Assembly (NCBI GenBank): GCA_024689605.1
Contig: JAILDD010000055.1
Coordinates: forward strand, 1 to 55,346
DNA: 55,346 bases
Direction: 5' to 3'
Origin: Lachnospiraceae bacterium
GTDB taxonomy: Bacteria > Bacillota_A > Clostridia > Lachnospirales > Lachnospiraceae
In this document: positions 32,390 to 41,170 of the stretch, one piece after another
Layout of the letters: each line of letters opens with the position of its first letter
Position numbering within the stretch: position 1 is the stretch's first letter
Position numbers and translations under genes: made by a program
The notes under the pieces: generated by a model
Database searches by the model: none
The model's input: only the letters and a program-made list of their open reading frames with translations
Told to the model about the DNA's origin: nothing

Positions 32390-33538
32390 TTACTGATTAT
32401 TCCTTCTGCGCTCTCTGTTCGCCCTTGCCTTTGCTGCAGTATCTCTCTCTAACGACGAAGCCTGTGCATCCCGCTCGGTAAGAGCCCTGTGCATACGATA
32501 CTCAGGTGCATCCTTTTTCTCCCTTACAGGCTCATCTTTTCCGCTTCTCCGTCTCTCCGTATCCCTGTCCTTCTCTCTTCTGCCTTCCCGGCTCTTTTTT
32601 GCCGGATCGGCACTGCCATTGATTTTCTTTACCTTGCGGTCATTGACCTTTACGGTATTCTTTGGGATAGCCTTTACATAATAGTAATACTCATCATCCT
32701 CAAACTGTACCCTCTCCGTACGGCTGTAATCCACATTGAACACGAAGAACTTGATAACAAAGGCAACACCCACGGCAACCATTGAACCAAGGATCAGCCC
32801 GCCTATGGACACTGACAGCTTGAAATATAAAGCACCCACCACCATAACAAGTATATCCAGCAGTGCACCGGCACTGATGGCAATGGTCCAGGAATGATCC
32901 TTTGATAAACGTCGGATAAAGTAAACACATAATATGGTTACTCCGAATGCGGCAATATAAAGTATCATCTGCTTATTGAACATCATATCATCCAGCAAAT
33001 ATCTGAATTTATTTATCAGTTCGGCATCCACGCCCTCACCGGAGGTTTTGGCAGCACTTCCGGAGATATACGAAAGCATGAAATACACCACTACTCCGCA
33101 GCCTGCGGAAACAACTGATGCAGGAGTTCCCAAAAGCCCCGCCGCAATGGGAACCACATAAGGAATCCCCAGTTTAAACGACATAGGTGTCAAAAGCAGT
33201 AAAACCGCATCCTTCGGCGTAAATCTGAAATACAGAAGAAACATCACAAGAAACAGCGCCGCGATTATTATCACGCTCTCAAGAGAAAGCGCATACAGAT
33301 GAAGCAGCACTATACCTGCCGCCATTACAACGATCACATTGATGGGCAGGAATGAGCACACCAGTGCAAGTACCAGCGTAACCGCAAAATTCGTCAGCCC
33401 CCTGGAATACCCTATGGAACCGTTTATAAGTATAAGGGTAACCAGCGCCAGCAGAAATTTCAGCGCCGGTTTACAGAAATTATCATATTTGGAGTAAAAC
33501 TGAAGGATCCTCTCCCTCGCCTGAAGTAAAAAAACCAT
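32390..33538 (-). CDS. Polytopic membrane protein with charged tail, unknown function
   Basis: About 382 residues. Eight or so hydrophobic segments fill residues 25-260 (KFLLALVTLILINGSIGYS, NVIVVMAAGIVLLHLYAL, SVIIIAALFLVMFLLYF and others). A cytoplasmic segment rich in Tyr and acidic residues follows (FEDDEYYYYVKAIPKNT). Last comes a strikingly Lys/Arg/Glu/Asp-rich, disordered tail of about 100 residues. I chose the ATG at 33538, which lies 22 bases after the previous stop. The ATG at 33595 overlaps that gene and adds an unhelpful leader. It ends three bases before cdaA, so it is probably co-expressed with the c-di-AMP cyclase. No family motif is recognised. Confidence 0.8.
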   Translation of the reverse strand: MVFLLQARERILQFYSKYDNFCKPALKFLLALVTLILINGSIGYSRGLTNFAVTLVLALVCSFLPINVIVVMAAGIVLLHLYALSLESVIIIAALFLVMFLLYFRFTPKDAVLLLLTPMSFKLGIPYVVPIAAGLLGTPASVVSAGCGVVVYFMLSYISGSAAKTSGEGVDAELINKFRYLLDDMMFNKQMILYIAAFGVTILCVYFIRRLSKDHSWTIAISAGALLDILVMVVGALYFKLSVSIGGLILGSMVAVGVAFVIKFFVFNVDYSRTERVQFEDDEYYYYVKAIPKNTVKVNDRKVKKINGSADPAKKSREGRREKDRDTERRRSGKDEPVREKKDAPEYRMHRALTERDAQASSLERDTAAKARANRERRRNNQ

Positions 33539-33560
33539 AGTCAAAACCTGTTCTGAAAAT

Positions 33561-34001
33561 TTATTTTGTCCGTTCCTTTTTAGGCACGGGCTCATTATCC
33601 CCGGCCTCGCTCTCTTCTTTCTTGTACATAGAGCTGAGCCTGCGGAGATTATTATAGTATATGCGAAGCTTGCGGCGCGCCGCCCTGTGCCTCAGAGCAT
33701 ATACGATATATGTTATTACGGAATATACAGCTATCAGAATAAGATATCTTTCAAGAACTGCCTTCCCGAAAGTAAGAAGATCCATGCTGTAAATCTCTTC
33801 CATAAGCACTTCAAAATCGTAGGCAAGGTACATGCCCACCATGATTCCGTATGCAATGGTCCCATACACGATAGACTTCATGACTTCCTTGGCAATATAA
33901 TCGCCACGGAAATACGTCCCGATGCGCATATTGCGTTTTCCCTCTTCCTTCTCGTAGGAAGCCATTCTGGTCATAAGTTTTATTCTTGATTCATTTAACA
34001 T
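33561..34001 (-). CDS. Small membrane protein, unknown function
   Basis: A 146-residue protein with a basic N-terminal segment of about 40 residues, two membrane helices (SIVYGTIAYGIMVGMYLAYD and ERYLILIAVYSVITYIVYAL), and a strongly basic/acidic cytoplasmic tail ending KKERTK. It is followed by the polytopic protein at 32390-33538 and preceded by a zinc-ribbon protein ten bases away. It therefore belongs to the same run of genes between yvyF and cdaA. The two-helix layout suggests a small scaffold or regulator. No catalytic motif is visible. Confidence 0.75.
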   Translation of the reverse strand: MLNESRIKLMTRMASYEKEEGKRNMRIGTYFRGDYIAKEVMKSIVYGTIAYGIMVGMYLAYDFEVLMEEIYSMDLLTFGKAVLERYLILIAVYSVITYIVYALRHRAARRKLRIYYNNLRRLSSMYKKEESEAGDNEPVPKKERTK

Positions 34002-34010
34002 CTGTCACTA

Positions 34011-34418
34011 TCAACTGTGGAAGGTATGCATCCTGTGGCTGGATGAATCCTTTCTGTCATGCGATACAGGTGCCTCGGGACGCTTGCCCGCAGCACTTAT
34101 ATTGTTCGCAGTCTCCTTCTTGCATTTATCACAGTAGCGGCCCGTCTTTATCTGTGTGCCACAAAGCTCACAGCTCAGCTTAACCGGCGAGTCATCCGAG
34201 AAAACAAGCCGTTCCTCACGCACCCACTGCTGAACCTGCTTGTTCTCAACGCCGCAGTCCTCGCATATTTGCGAAATGGAAGCAGTTTTATGCTCACGCA
34301 CGTATTCCTTCACTTCCTGAAACTTCTTTTCTGCTGCTTCCTTGCAGACAGGACAGATCTGCTGTCCGCCCATATAATTAAACATTTTGCCGCATTTTCT
34401 GCAATTCTTGACTTCCAT
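34011..34418 (-). CDS. yvyF: YvyF-like flagellar-operon zinc-ribbon protein
   Basis: A 135-residue protein with five CxxC pairs (6/9, 22/25, 52/55, 83/86, 96/99), i.e. zinc ribbons at both ends of a helical centre containing SISQICEDCGVENKQVQQWV, a helix-turn-helix-like segment. This matches the YvyF (TIGR03826-type) flagellar-operon family. In Bacillus, comFC-yvyF-flgM-flgN is the usual order, and here the gene follows comFC as expected. flgM is not found next to it. A role in flagellar regulation is inferred from synteny. Confidence 0.82.
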   Translation of the reverse strand: MEVKNCRKCGKMFNYMGGQQICPVCKEAAEKKFQEVKEYVREHKTASISQICEDCGVENKQVQQWVREERLVFSDDSPVKLSCELCGTQIKTGRYCDKCKKETANNISAAGKRPEAPVSHDRKDSSSHRMHTFHS

Positions 34419-34457
34419 AACCCCTTAACCTCCATATCAAAGTCTTAGCATAACATG

Positions 34458-35192
34458 CTAGCAGCCTGTTCCAATCGATAACGCCACGAAGTAGACATAA
34501 CTTACCCCGGCATCCATCAGCACATCTGCCACCGCATCTATTGTTGCCCCCGTGGTGAATATATCATCCACCAGAAGTACTTTACTAAATTTTACATCAT
34601 TTGAGGCTATAATAAAAGCATTTTTCAAATTGGCAGCCCTTTCGCCGACTCCCAACAGCTTCATTGGCTTTGTATTCTTAACCCTTTTTACAAGTCGGTG
34701 AAACACCGGTATCCCGCTTTCACGCCCTATGCTTTCCGCCAGTTTTTCGGCCTGATTGTAACCGCGCATGCGTTCCTTGCCTGCATACATGGGAACCGGC
34801 ACAATGGCCTCTATACCCCATTTTCTGAAAAGACCGCCAAAGGCAGAGGCGATCTCGCGTCCGTAAAATTCCGCATACTCAGCCCTTCCCGAATACTTAA
34901 ACCTGTACATGGACACTCTTATGGAAGAATAATCATACAGAGCCACTCCCCTGACAAAACCGTGGCTTCTTTTTCTGCAGTCCATACAAAATTCTTCATT
35001 CGGATCAGTCAGCTGTTTTCCGCACTTAAGGCAATAGGGGGAATGTATATATACCGGCTTATTTTCACACTCGGAACAGATCAGCTTCTTTTGTTCATCA
35101 CGACTCAATACCCTGTCGCAGAGAGGGCAGCGTCTCGGATAAATCAGATCCGTCATTTCATTAAATATCCGGTCAAGATATTGCATCCTCAT
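34458..35192 (-). CDS. comFC: ComFC-type phosphoribosyltransferase-fold protein
   Basis: A 244-residue protein of the ComF family. An N-terminal zinc-ribbon part holds CPLC, CSEC, CLKCG and CMDC (roughly residues 19-71). A phosphoribosyltransferase domain follows, with VPVPMYAGKERMRGYNQAEKLA and the PRPP loop LLVDDIFTTGATIDA (about 206-220). ComFC is needed for uptake of transforming DNA in naturally competent bacteria. It overlaps the RecD2 stop by ATGA, so the two are coupled. Competence in this organism is not proven by this alone. Confidence 0.93.
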   Translation of the reverse strand: MRMQYLDRIFNEMTDLIYPRRCPLCDRVLSRDEQKKLICSECENKPVYIHSPYCLKCGKQLTDPNEEFCMDCRKRSHGFVRGVALYDYSSIRVSMYRFKYSGRAEYAEFYGREIASAFGGLFRKWGIEAIVPVPMYAGKERMRGYNQAEKLAESIGRESGIPVFHRLVKRVKNTKPMKLLGVGERAANLKNAFIIASNDVKFSKVLLVDDIFTTGATIDAVADVLMDAGVSYVYFVALSIGTGC

Positions 35193-37420
35193 CCAAAAAT
35201 CTCCTCTGCTTCGATTATCCTTTGTCTAAGGGATGTATACCTGTGGAGCTCCGAATCGGTATCGATCATCTCCATTACCTTCCGGCCGCTGCCGACTATT
35301 ATCACGCACTGCTTCGCCCTTGTGACAGCTGTATAAAGCAGGTTCCTGTTAAAAAGCATCTTAGGTCCGTCCAGTATCGGAAGAATAACAACCGGATATT
35401 CGCTTCCCTGGGACTTATGTATGGTTACGGCATAGGACAATTCCAGTTCATCAAGCTTGTCCACCGGATAATATACAAGCCTGCCATCGTCAAAGAGAAT
35501 TTCGACGATCCGATACTCCTTATTAATATTCTTTATTACACCCACATCGCCGTTAAATATTCCCTTACCTTCCTTAAGACTCACATCATAGTCGCCCCGT
35601 ATCTCCCATTCCAGATTATAGTCATTCCTAATCTGCATGACTTTATCCCCTTCGCGGAATACAGTGTCGCCAAAGATTATCTCTTCCAGGGACGGCCTGG
35701 GCGGATTCAGCTGTTCCTGCAGCATGTGGTTAAGACCTTCAACTCCCATGGGTCCTTTGCGCATCGGTGTCAATATCTGCACATCACTTCCATCTAATTT
35801 AAGTTTCCTCGGAATCACATCCTTGCAAAGTGCGGCAAGATAACCATGGACAAGCTTTATGCTCTCTTTTTCCAGAAGAAAAAAATCCGGATACTTAACG
35901 GACAGATCCATATGCTTACCCTCATTTATCATATGTGCATATGAAACTATGTGGCTCTCTCCTGCCTGTCTGAACACGCGGTCCAGCTTAACGCAGGCAA
36001 ACACGCCGCTTTCCATCATATCCCTGAGGATCTGTCCGGGGCCCACGCTTGGCAGCTGGTCCACATCCCCCACAAGGACAAGGCGCATCCCCGGCACCAT
36101 GGCATCCAAAAGCGACTTAAGCAGACTTATGTCAAGCATGCTTGCCTCATCCACAATGACAGTATCCGTTTCCAGGGGATTCTCACGATTTCTTGCAAAA
36201 ATATTAGCGCCCCCTCCTTCCGAAACCTCACCGTTGATCTCCAGCAGGCGGTGAATCGTCTGTGCCTCAAAGGATGTTGCTTCCGTCATGCGTTTTGCCG
36301 CTCTTCCCGTAGGCGCAGCCAGCACAAAATTCTCCCCCGAATCCTCAAGCTCCGCTATTATTGTATTTATGGTTGTGGTTTTTCCCGTACCCGGACCGCC
36401 GGATAGTATGAAGACGCCGTTCTTAAGGCACTCTTCTACTGCCTTTTTCTGCAGACCGTCCAATTCTATGTCTTCTTCAGCCGTTACGGAAAGACCTGCA
36501 TATCTTTCCATCGGTTCAAAATCTTTTTTCAGTTCCCAAAGCTGTCTTGCACAGGCTTTTTCAACTCGGTCATAGTATTCAAGATAAATATTAACTCCGC
36601 CATTTTCATCATTTCGCAGTACTATCTGACGGTCAGCCGAAAGCCCCCGTATGCAATCCTCCGTTATAGTGTATCCATTATCACCGGCAAGCCCCAGCAG
36701 TTTTATCGTTTCTGCCATCACTTCATCCTGAGGGACATAGCAGTGTCCCTCAGCCGCAAACAATTTCAGCACATATATTATGCAGGAGCGGACCCGGTAC
36801 TCACTGTCCGCCACGATCCCCGACCTGGCTGCGATCTCATCCGCAGTCCTGAACCCTACGGATGGTATTTCCTCCACCATGCGGTATGGATTGCTCTTCA
36901 GAACAGTATATATCTCATCGCCGTAATGTTCGATCAGTTTTAGGGTAAGTCCTCTGCTGAGACCATACTGCTGAACAAATATCAAAAGGGTGCGCTGCCC
37001 CTTTTTTTCAAGCATCTGGTCAGTTATAGCCCTGGCCATTCTTCCGCTTATGCCTTTTATCTCCGCAAGCCGCTCCGGTTCCTCTTCCATAACCCTCATG
37101 GTATCGTCACCGAAACGTTCCACTATGCGTTCCGCAAGCTTAGGGCCCACGCCTTTTATAGCCCCGGAACCCAAATACCGCAGCACCGATACCCTGTCCG
37201 CAGGCGCCACCGGCCTTACGGATGCAATCTTTAACTGTTTTCCGTATGTCGGGTGTTCTGTATAATCACCCCCGACCTCCACGGTTTCTCCCTCACCAAA
37301 GCCGCCTGCCGCACCCACACATACAACACTGCCCCTTTCAGTCATGACAGACATGACCGTATAGCCGTTTTCCTTATTCTGAAATGTAATATGGTCTATG
37401 TATCCCGATATTATTTCCAT
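35189..37420 (-). CDS. recD2: RecD2 family 5'-3' DNA helicase
   Basis: A 743-residue SF1B helicase acting in DNA repair without RecBC. Residues 1-65 form an OB-like N-terminal domain. About 75-200 holds tandem helix-hairpin-helix elements (LGSGAIKGVGPKLAERI, KGISGRMARAI, IPSVGFRTADEIA). Walker A GGPGTGKTTT lies at 341-350, Walker B is VIVDEASMLD, and the RecD motifs VGDVDQLPSVGPG and RVFRQAGES follow. Motif VI is ELSYAVTIHKSQGSEYP, then TAVTRAKQ. Length is typical. GGAG precedes the ATG at 37420. It is coupled to comFC and lies downstream of the flagellar rod genes. Confidence 0.96.
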   Translation of the reverse strand: MEIISGYIDHITFQNKENGYTVMSVMTERGSVVCVGAAGGFGEGETVEVGGDYTEHPTYGKQLKIASVRPVAPADRVSVLRYLGSGAIKGVGPKLAERIVERFGDDTMRVMEEEPERLAEIKGISGRMARAITDQMLEKKGQRTLLIFVQQYGLSRGLTLKLIEHYGDEIYTVLKSNPYRMVEEIPSVGFRTADEIAARSGIVADSEYRVRSCIIYVLKLFAAEGHCYVPQDEVMAETIKLLGLAGDNGYTITEDCIRGLSADRQIVLRNDENGGVNIYLEYYDRVEKACARQLWELKKDFEPMERYAGLSVTAEEDIELDGLQKKAVEECLKNGVFILSGGPGTGKTTTINTIIAELEDSGENFVLAAPTGRAAKRMTEATSFEAQTIHRLLEINGEVSEGGGANIFARNRENPLETDTVIVDEASMLDISLLKSLLDAMVPGMRLVLVGDVDQLPSVGPGQILRDMMESGVFACVKLDRVFRQAGESHIVSYAHMINEGKHMDLSVKYPDFFLLEKESIKLVHGYLAALCKDVIPRKLKLDGSDVQILTPMRKGPMGVEGLNHMLQEQLNPPRPSLEEIIFGDTVFREGDKVMQIRNDYNLEWEIRGDYDVSLKEGKGIFNGDVGVIKNINKEYRIVEILFDDGRLVYYPVDKLDELELSYAVTIHKSQGSEYPVVILPILDGPKMLFNRNLLYTAVTRAKQCVIIVGSGRKVMEMIDTDSELHRYTSLRQRIIEAEEIFG

Positions 37421-37563
37421 TGTTATACTCCATATAGAACAATCATTATCTTTTGTACTGAAAAAACTCCGGACCGTTCAGAGCCGAATAGTCTTCATAG
37501 CAGAATTAAAAGATGTGAAAATGACATTTTATATATACACAGAACAAAGCCCCATGAAAGGAC

Positions 37564-38016
37564 TCATTCCGTTTCATCCTTAACCATAGCTGAAGCCGCT
37601 GCCACCAAAGCATCATCCGTCGGTGCATCATCAGCCGCACTGCCTTCGCCGGCCAGTCTTGCCTCAAGCTCATCAGCCGTTATCCCCTGGTTTCTCTTCA
37701 TCTGCTCATACATCTGCATAGCCAGCGAATTTGAGCCAAGGTTCTGATCCGTGATCTGCTTTGCAATATCAGCCATTGCAGTTTCTTTAAAGTAGCTTAC
37801 CTTCTGGTCATCCTCTTCGGTATTAAAGACTTCCGACGCCGACTTCATGCTCTTAAGAACCTGCTCCCAGAGATAGGACTCAAATTCTTTGCACGCAGAG
37901 AGCATCTCTTCATCAGTCTGTGCAGAATTAGCAGATTCAGCTTTCTTCTGCGCTGATGAGGCCGCTGCCAATGATGATGTATAATTAGTAAGATTCGATA
38001 AGTTTCCTATATCCAT
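37564..38016 (-). CDS. flgJ: FlgJ-type rod-binding protein
   Basis: About 150 residues with the rod-binding domain of FlgJ: CKEFESYLWEQVLKSMK, then KVSYFKETAMADIAKQI and LGSNSLAMQMYEQMKRNQG. The muramidase domain of enteric FlgJ is absent, as usual in Gram-positive bacteria. I chose the ATG at 38016 (AAGGTGGATGG upstream) over one seven codons earlier. It lies after flgG and before recD2. It helps assemble the rod through the peptidoglycan. An acidic, low-complexity C terminus follows residue 115. Confidence 0.87.
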   Translation of the reverse strand: MDIGNLSNLTNYTSSLAAASSAQKKAESANSAQTDEEMLSACKEFESYLWEQVLKSMKSASEVFNTEEDDQKVSYFKETAMADIAKQITDQNLGSNSLAMQMYEQMKRNQGITADELEARLAGEGSAADDAPTDDALVAAASAMVKDETE

Positions 38017-38099
38017 TCCATCCACCTTGCATTTCAAAGTTTACCGTTGCAAGCAAGCTTGAGTGTGAGAAAAGTACTTTCGGCTAATGAGCCACTTCA

Positions 38100-38915
38100 T
38101 CACGACCTCAGCTGGTTAGCCTGCTGCATCATGGTGTCGGTAGTTGTGATTGCCCTGGAATTTGCCTCGTAGGCCCTCTGGGCAATTATCAGATTTACCA
38201 TTTCATCTGCCAGCTGTACATTTGAATTCTCAAGGTATCCCTGAGCAATGGTGCTCTTCTTAAGGTTGTTTGAGGTGCTTTCGTTCAGAGCAGTGCCGCT
38301 TGCAGCAGTCTCCAAATAAAGAGAACTGTCCTTCTTCTCCAAACCGGAAGGGTTGTTAAACTGCCATACACCGATTCTTATTCCAAGCGACTTTGCATTG
38401 CCTTTATCATCCGGATAGCAGAACTCACCGTCTGATGTAACCGTTATGTTGCTGGCTGTCATATTCTTATCAAACACTATAGGTTTTCCAGTAGTATCCA
38501 GCACGGGATTGCCGTCCGCATTCGTAAGTGTCAGTCCGTCAGTTCCGATGGATACATTAAAATTACCGTTTCTGGTATATGCTGTTCCACCGTCAGGTGT
38601 CTTTACCGCAAACAGTCCGTCACCCTGTATCGCAAAAGCAAAATTATTGGATGACTCAAGGAAAGCCCCCTGCCTGAATATGGTAGTGATGGAAGAACTC
38701 CTGACACCAAGTCCCACCTGTGAATCGATAGGCTTTGTATCACCGTTAGCCGTAGTGGTCTTGGTCTGAAGCTCCTGGTATAACAGAGACTTAAACTCAT
38801 TCTGGCTTGTCTTATAACCTGTGGTATTTACGTTTGCTATATTATTGGATATCGTATCTACTGCCGTCTGCTGTGCAAGCATTCCTGTTGCTGCTGACCA
38901 TAATGATCTTACCAT
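38100..38915 (-). CDS. flgG: Flagellar distal rod protein FlgG (FlhP-like)
   Basis: A 271-residue axial protein. The conserved N terminus MVRSLWSAATGMLAQQTAVDTISNNIANVNTTGYK and C terminus (GYLENSNVQLADEMVNLIIAQRAYEANSRAI, then TTDTMMQQANQL) are the coiled-coil ends that build the rod tube. The middle is beta-rich (FAIQGDGLFAVKTPDG). It is the second of two such genes after mbl, equivalent to flhP of Bacillus. No signal peptide, since it is exported by the flagellar type III system. Confidence 0.93.
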   Translation of the reverse strand: MVRSLWSAATGMLAQQTAVDTISNNIANVNTTGYKTSQNEFKSLLYQELQTKTTTANGDTKPIDSQVGLGVRSSSITTIFRQGAFLESSNNFAFAIQGDGLFAVKTPDGGTAYTRNGNFNVSIGTDGLTLTNADGNPVLDTTGKPIVFDKNMTASNITVTSDGEFCYPDDKGNAKSLGIRIGVWQFNNPSGLEKKDSSLYLETAASGTALNESTSNNLKKSTIAQGYLENSNVQLADEMVNLIIAQRAYEANSRAITTTDTMMQQANQLRS

Positions 38916-38965
38916 ATTACCGCCTTTCCGCGCATAAGCTCCGCTTTATCTGATGGTACCATTCA

Positions 38966-39760
38966 TCAGCTCAGTCTGCCAAGCTGAGTAACCGCTACCT
39001 CTAATGACCTGTCATAGGTCTGAATTATCTTCTGGTTTGCCTCGTACTGTCTGGAAACGCTTATCATCTCCACCATCTCCGACACTATGCCTACATTCGA
39101 GGATTCAAGGTAGCCCTGAAAGATCTTTGCCCCCGTTGCATCCTGAAGTTCCGCTCCCTCTACGGGATAGTAATAATTCTCACCGTAATGCTCGAGGTAA
39201 TTATAGTCAGCAAAATCAGTCACCTGCATCTGCCCAACTACCTGGTCATTCTGGTAAATGTAGCCTTCCGTATCAACCCTGAAATTCTGGGCAGGATCAA
39301 GTTTTATCCTTTCGCCCTGGCCGTTTCCGCCCTTGCCTAAAACATAATCACCGTCCGTTGTCACAAGGTAACCGTCCGTTGTCACCTGAAAATTTCCGTC
39401 CCTGGTGTACATGGTCCTGGTCTCACCGGCCTTATTCGTAAATTCTATGGTGAAAAAGCCTTTGCCGCCTATAGCAAAATCAACCTCATTGTCGGTAACC
39501 TCGAAGGCTCCTTCCGACCAGTCTACATAGCTTTCTCCGATTTTTACTCCCGGATTGGCAGTGCCGATTCGCCTGCCATAATGATAAGATTCAGAACCGT
39601 CCTTTATCTTGTCCACAAAGACGGAATCGAAGGACTGACTGGTGAGACCTTCTTTCTTGAATCCCACCGTGTCCGAATTAGCAAGATTATTAGTCAGCGT
39701 ATCCATACGCTGCTGTTCCTGTATCATACCTGTATAGGCAGTATAAAGTCCCTTTAACAC
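38966..39760 (-). CDS. flhO: Flagellar proximal rod protein FlgF (FlhO-like)
   Basis: A 264-residue rod protein. The N terminus MLKGLYTAYTGMIQEQQRMDTLTNNLANSDTVGFKK and C terminus GYLESSNVGIVSEMVEMISVSRQYEANQKIIQTYDRS are the conserved axial-protein ends. The central beta domain contains FAIGGKGFFTIEF. Order mbl-flhO-flhP matches Bacillus subtilis, which is why I use flhO. It precedes flgG by 50 bases and follows mbl by 230 bases. It belongs to the motor-driving rod below the hook. Confidence 0.92.
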   Translation of the reverse strand: MLKGLYTAYTGMIQEQQRMDTLTNNLANSDTVGFKKEGLTSQSFDSVFVDKIKDGSESYHYGRRIGTANPGVKIGESYVDWSEGAFEVTDNEVDFAIGGKGFFTIEFTNKAGETRTMYTRDGNFQVTTDGYLVTTDGDYVLGKGGNGQGERIKLDPAQNFRVDTEGYIYQNDQVVGQMQVTDFADYNYLEHYGENYYYPVEGAELQDATGAKIFQGYLESSNVGIVSEMVEMISVSRQYEANQKIIQTYDRSLEVAVTQLGRLS

Positions 39761-39989
39761 AGCATATTCCCCTTTCCGTGTTCAGGCTTCCCTGCCAGTT
39801 GCGGAACGGTCACAGAATAAACCATTCCTAAAGTGCACTCCCTGCAAAATCCGCGCGCATCCTCGCGGAGCGTATACATTAAGCGAAATGCAGCCGAATT
39901 AACTCTTTAGTACGCCTTCAGCAGTAAATGCTTCGGGCTGTCCTGGATAGTTACAACGAAATCTCCATTCTCGCTCAATGTATATATCG

Positions 39990-40991
39990 TCAGTTAGGTG
40001 CGTCTTCGTTATAGCCTGACAAAAATTCTATATATCTTCCCGTACCGATAGCCACACAGGTCATAGGCTCATCAGCCGTCATGGTATTGATATGGGTACG
40101 CTCCTCAATAAGCTCCTCAAGACCTCTGAGCATAGCACCGCCGCCTGTAAGCACGATGCCCCTGTCAACTATATCGCCGGCAAGTTCAGGCGGGGTCTTC
40201 TCCAGAACAGAGCAGATAGTATCAAGTATCTGGCTGGTGGTCTGCTTAAGCGCTTCCTGGGTCTCATCAGAAGAAACACGGATAGTCTCAGGAAGACCGG
40301 TTACAAGGTTACGTCCCCTAACATCCATGTAATCAACCTCTGCACGTTTGAATGCTGTACCGATATTGATCTTTATATCCTCTGCGGTACGGTCGCCAAC
40401 CAGAAGGTTATATTTGTTACGCATATACCTTACTATAGCTTCATCAAAATCATCGCCGGCAATCTTGATGGATGCACTCTCAACAGTTCCGCCGAGGGAT
40501 ATAACCGCAACGTCGGTAGTACCTCCGCCGATATCCACGATCATGTTTCCCTGGGGCTTTGAAATATCTATGCCTGCACCAATAGCAGCAGCGATAGGCT
40601 CTTCTATGATAGCCACTTCCCTGGCACCTGCCTGGTATGTAGCATCCTCAACGGCCTTCTTCTCTACTTCCGTAACACCGCTGGGAACACAGACTGCTAT
40701 CCTGGGCTTTCTGAAGGTCTTCTTGCCCATAGCCTTCACGATAAAATACTTCATCATCTGCTCGGTGACTGTATAATTGGATATAACTCCCTGCCTGAGA
40801 GGACGGACTGCCACGATATTTCCCGGGGTCCTTCCTATCATAAGCCTGGCATCTTCACCTATAGCCTTTATCTTGTTGGTATCGCGGTCAAAAGCAACCA
40901 CGCTGGGCTCTTTGAGCACAACACCCTTTCCCTTAATATATACAAGGATGCTGGCTGTTCCCAGATCTATTCCCACATCCGAATAATTCAT
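39990..40991 (-). CDS. mbl: MreB/Mbl actin-like cell-shape protein
   Basis: A 333-residue actin homologue forming membrane-associated filaments that guide sidewall peptidoglycan synthesis. Phosphate 1 motif is GIDLGTASILVYIKG (about 8-22), phosphate 2 is VDIGGGTTDVAVISLGG and the adenosine region is IVLTGGGAMLRGLEEL. VRPLRQGVISNYTVTEQMMKYF is also typical. Length fits MreB/Mbl. Its location next to flagellar rod genes identifies it as the Mbl-type paralogue. MreC/MreD are not in the window. The promoter at 41070-41098 drives it. Confidence 0.95.
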   Translation of the reverse strand: MNYSDVGIDLGTASILVYIKGKGVVLKEPSVVAFDRDTNKIKAIGEDARLMIGRTPGNIVAVRPLRQGVISNYTVTEQMMKYFIVKAMGKKTFRKPRIAVCVPSGVTEVEKKAVEDATYQAGAREVAIIEEPIAAAIGAGIDISKPQGNMIVDIGGGTTDVAVISLGGTVESASIKIAGDDFDEAIVRYMRNKYNLLVGDRTAEDIKINIGTAFKRAEVDYMDVRGRNLVTGLPETIRVSSDETQEALKQTTSQILDTICSVLEKTPPELAGDIVDRGIVLTGGGAMLRGLEELIEERTHINTMTADEPMTCVAIGTGRYIEFLSGYNEDAPN

Positions 40992-41069
40992 ATTTCCGTT
41001 CCCCTTTCAGACTTTAGAAACATTTATTACGGCAGTAACTGCCGGCTTTACCACGCAAAAAACAAAAAT

Positions 41070-41098
41070 ATTATATAACAACTCATTTTTAAATGCAA
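41070..41098 (-). promoter_or_regulatory. Promoter of mbl
   Basis: On the minus strand TTGCAT (41093-41098) and TATAAT (41070-41075) are 17 bp apart, 79 bases before the mbl start. The flagellar rod genes downstream may share this transcript. Confidence 0.72.
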
Positions 41099-41119
41099 AT
41101 CTGATAAAAGTGCTGCAAT

Positions 41120-41146
41120 ACAAAAGGGGCTCTTTTCAAGCCCCTT
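41120..41146 (-). terminator. Terminator after the NlpC/P60 gene
   Basis: Arms AAGGGGCT (41124-41131) and AGCCCCTT (41139-41146) pair perfectly. On the minus strand a modest T stretch (TTTGTATT) follows. It lies 25 bases after the stop of the wall hydrolase gene and insulates the mbl promoter. Confidence 0.7.
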
Positions 41147-41170
41147 CCATAAACAAGTGTCAGTACTATC

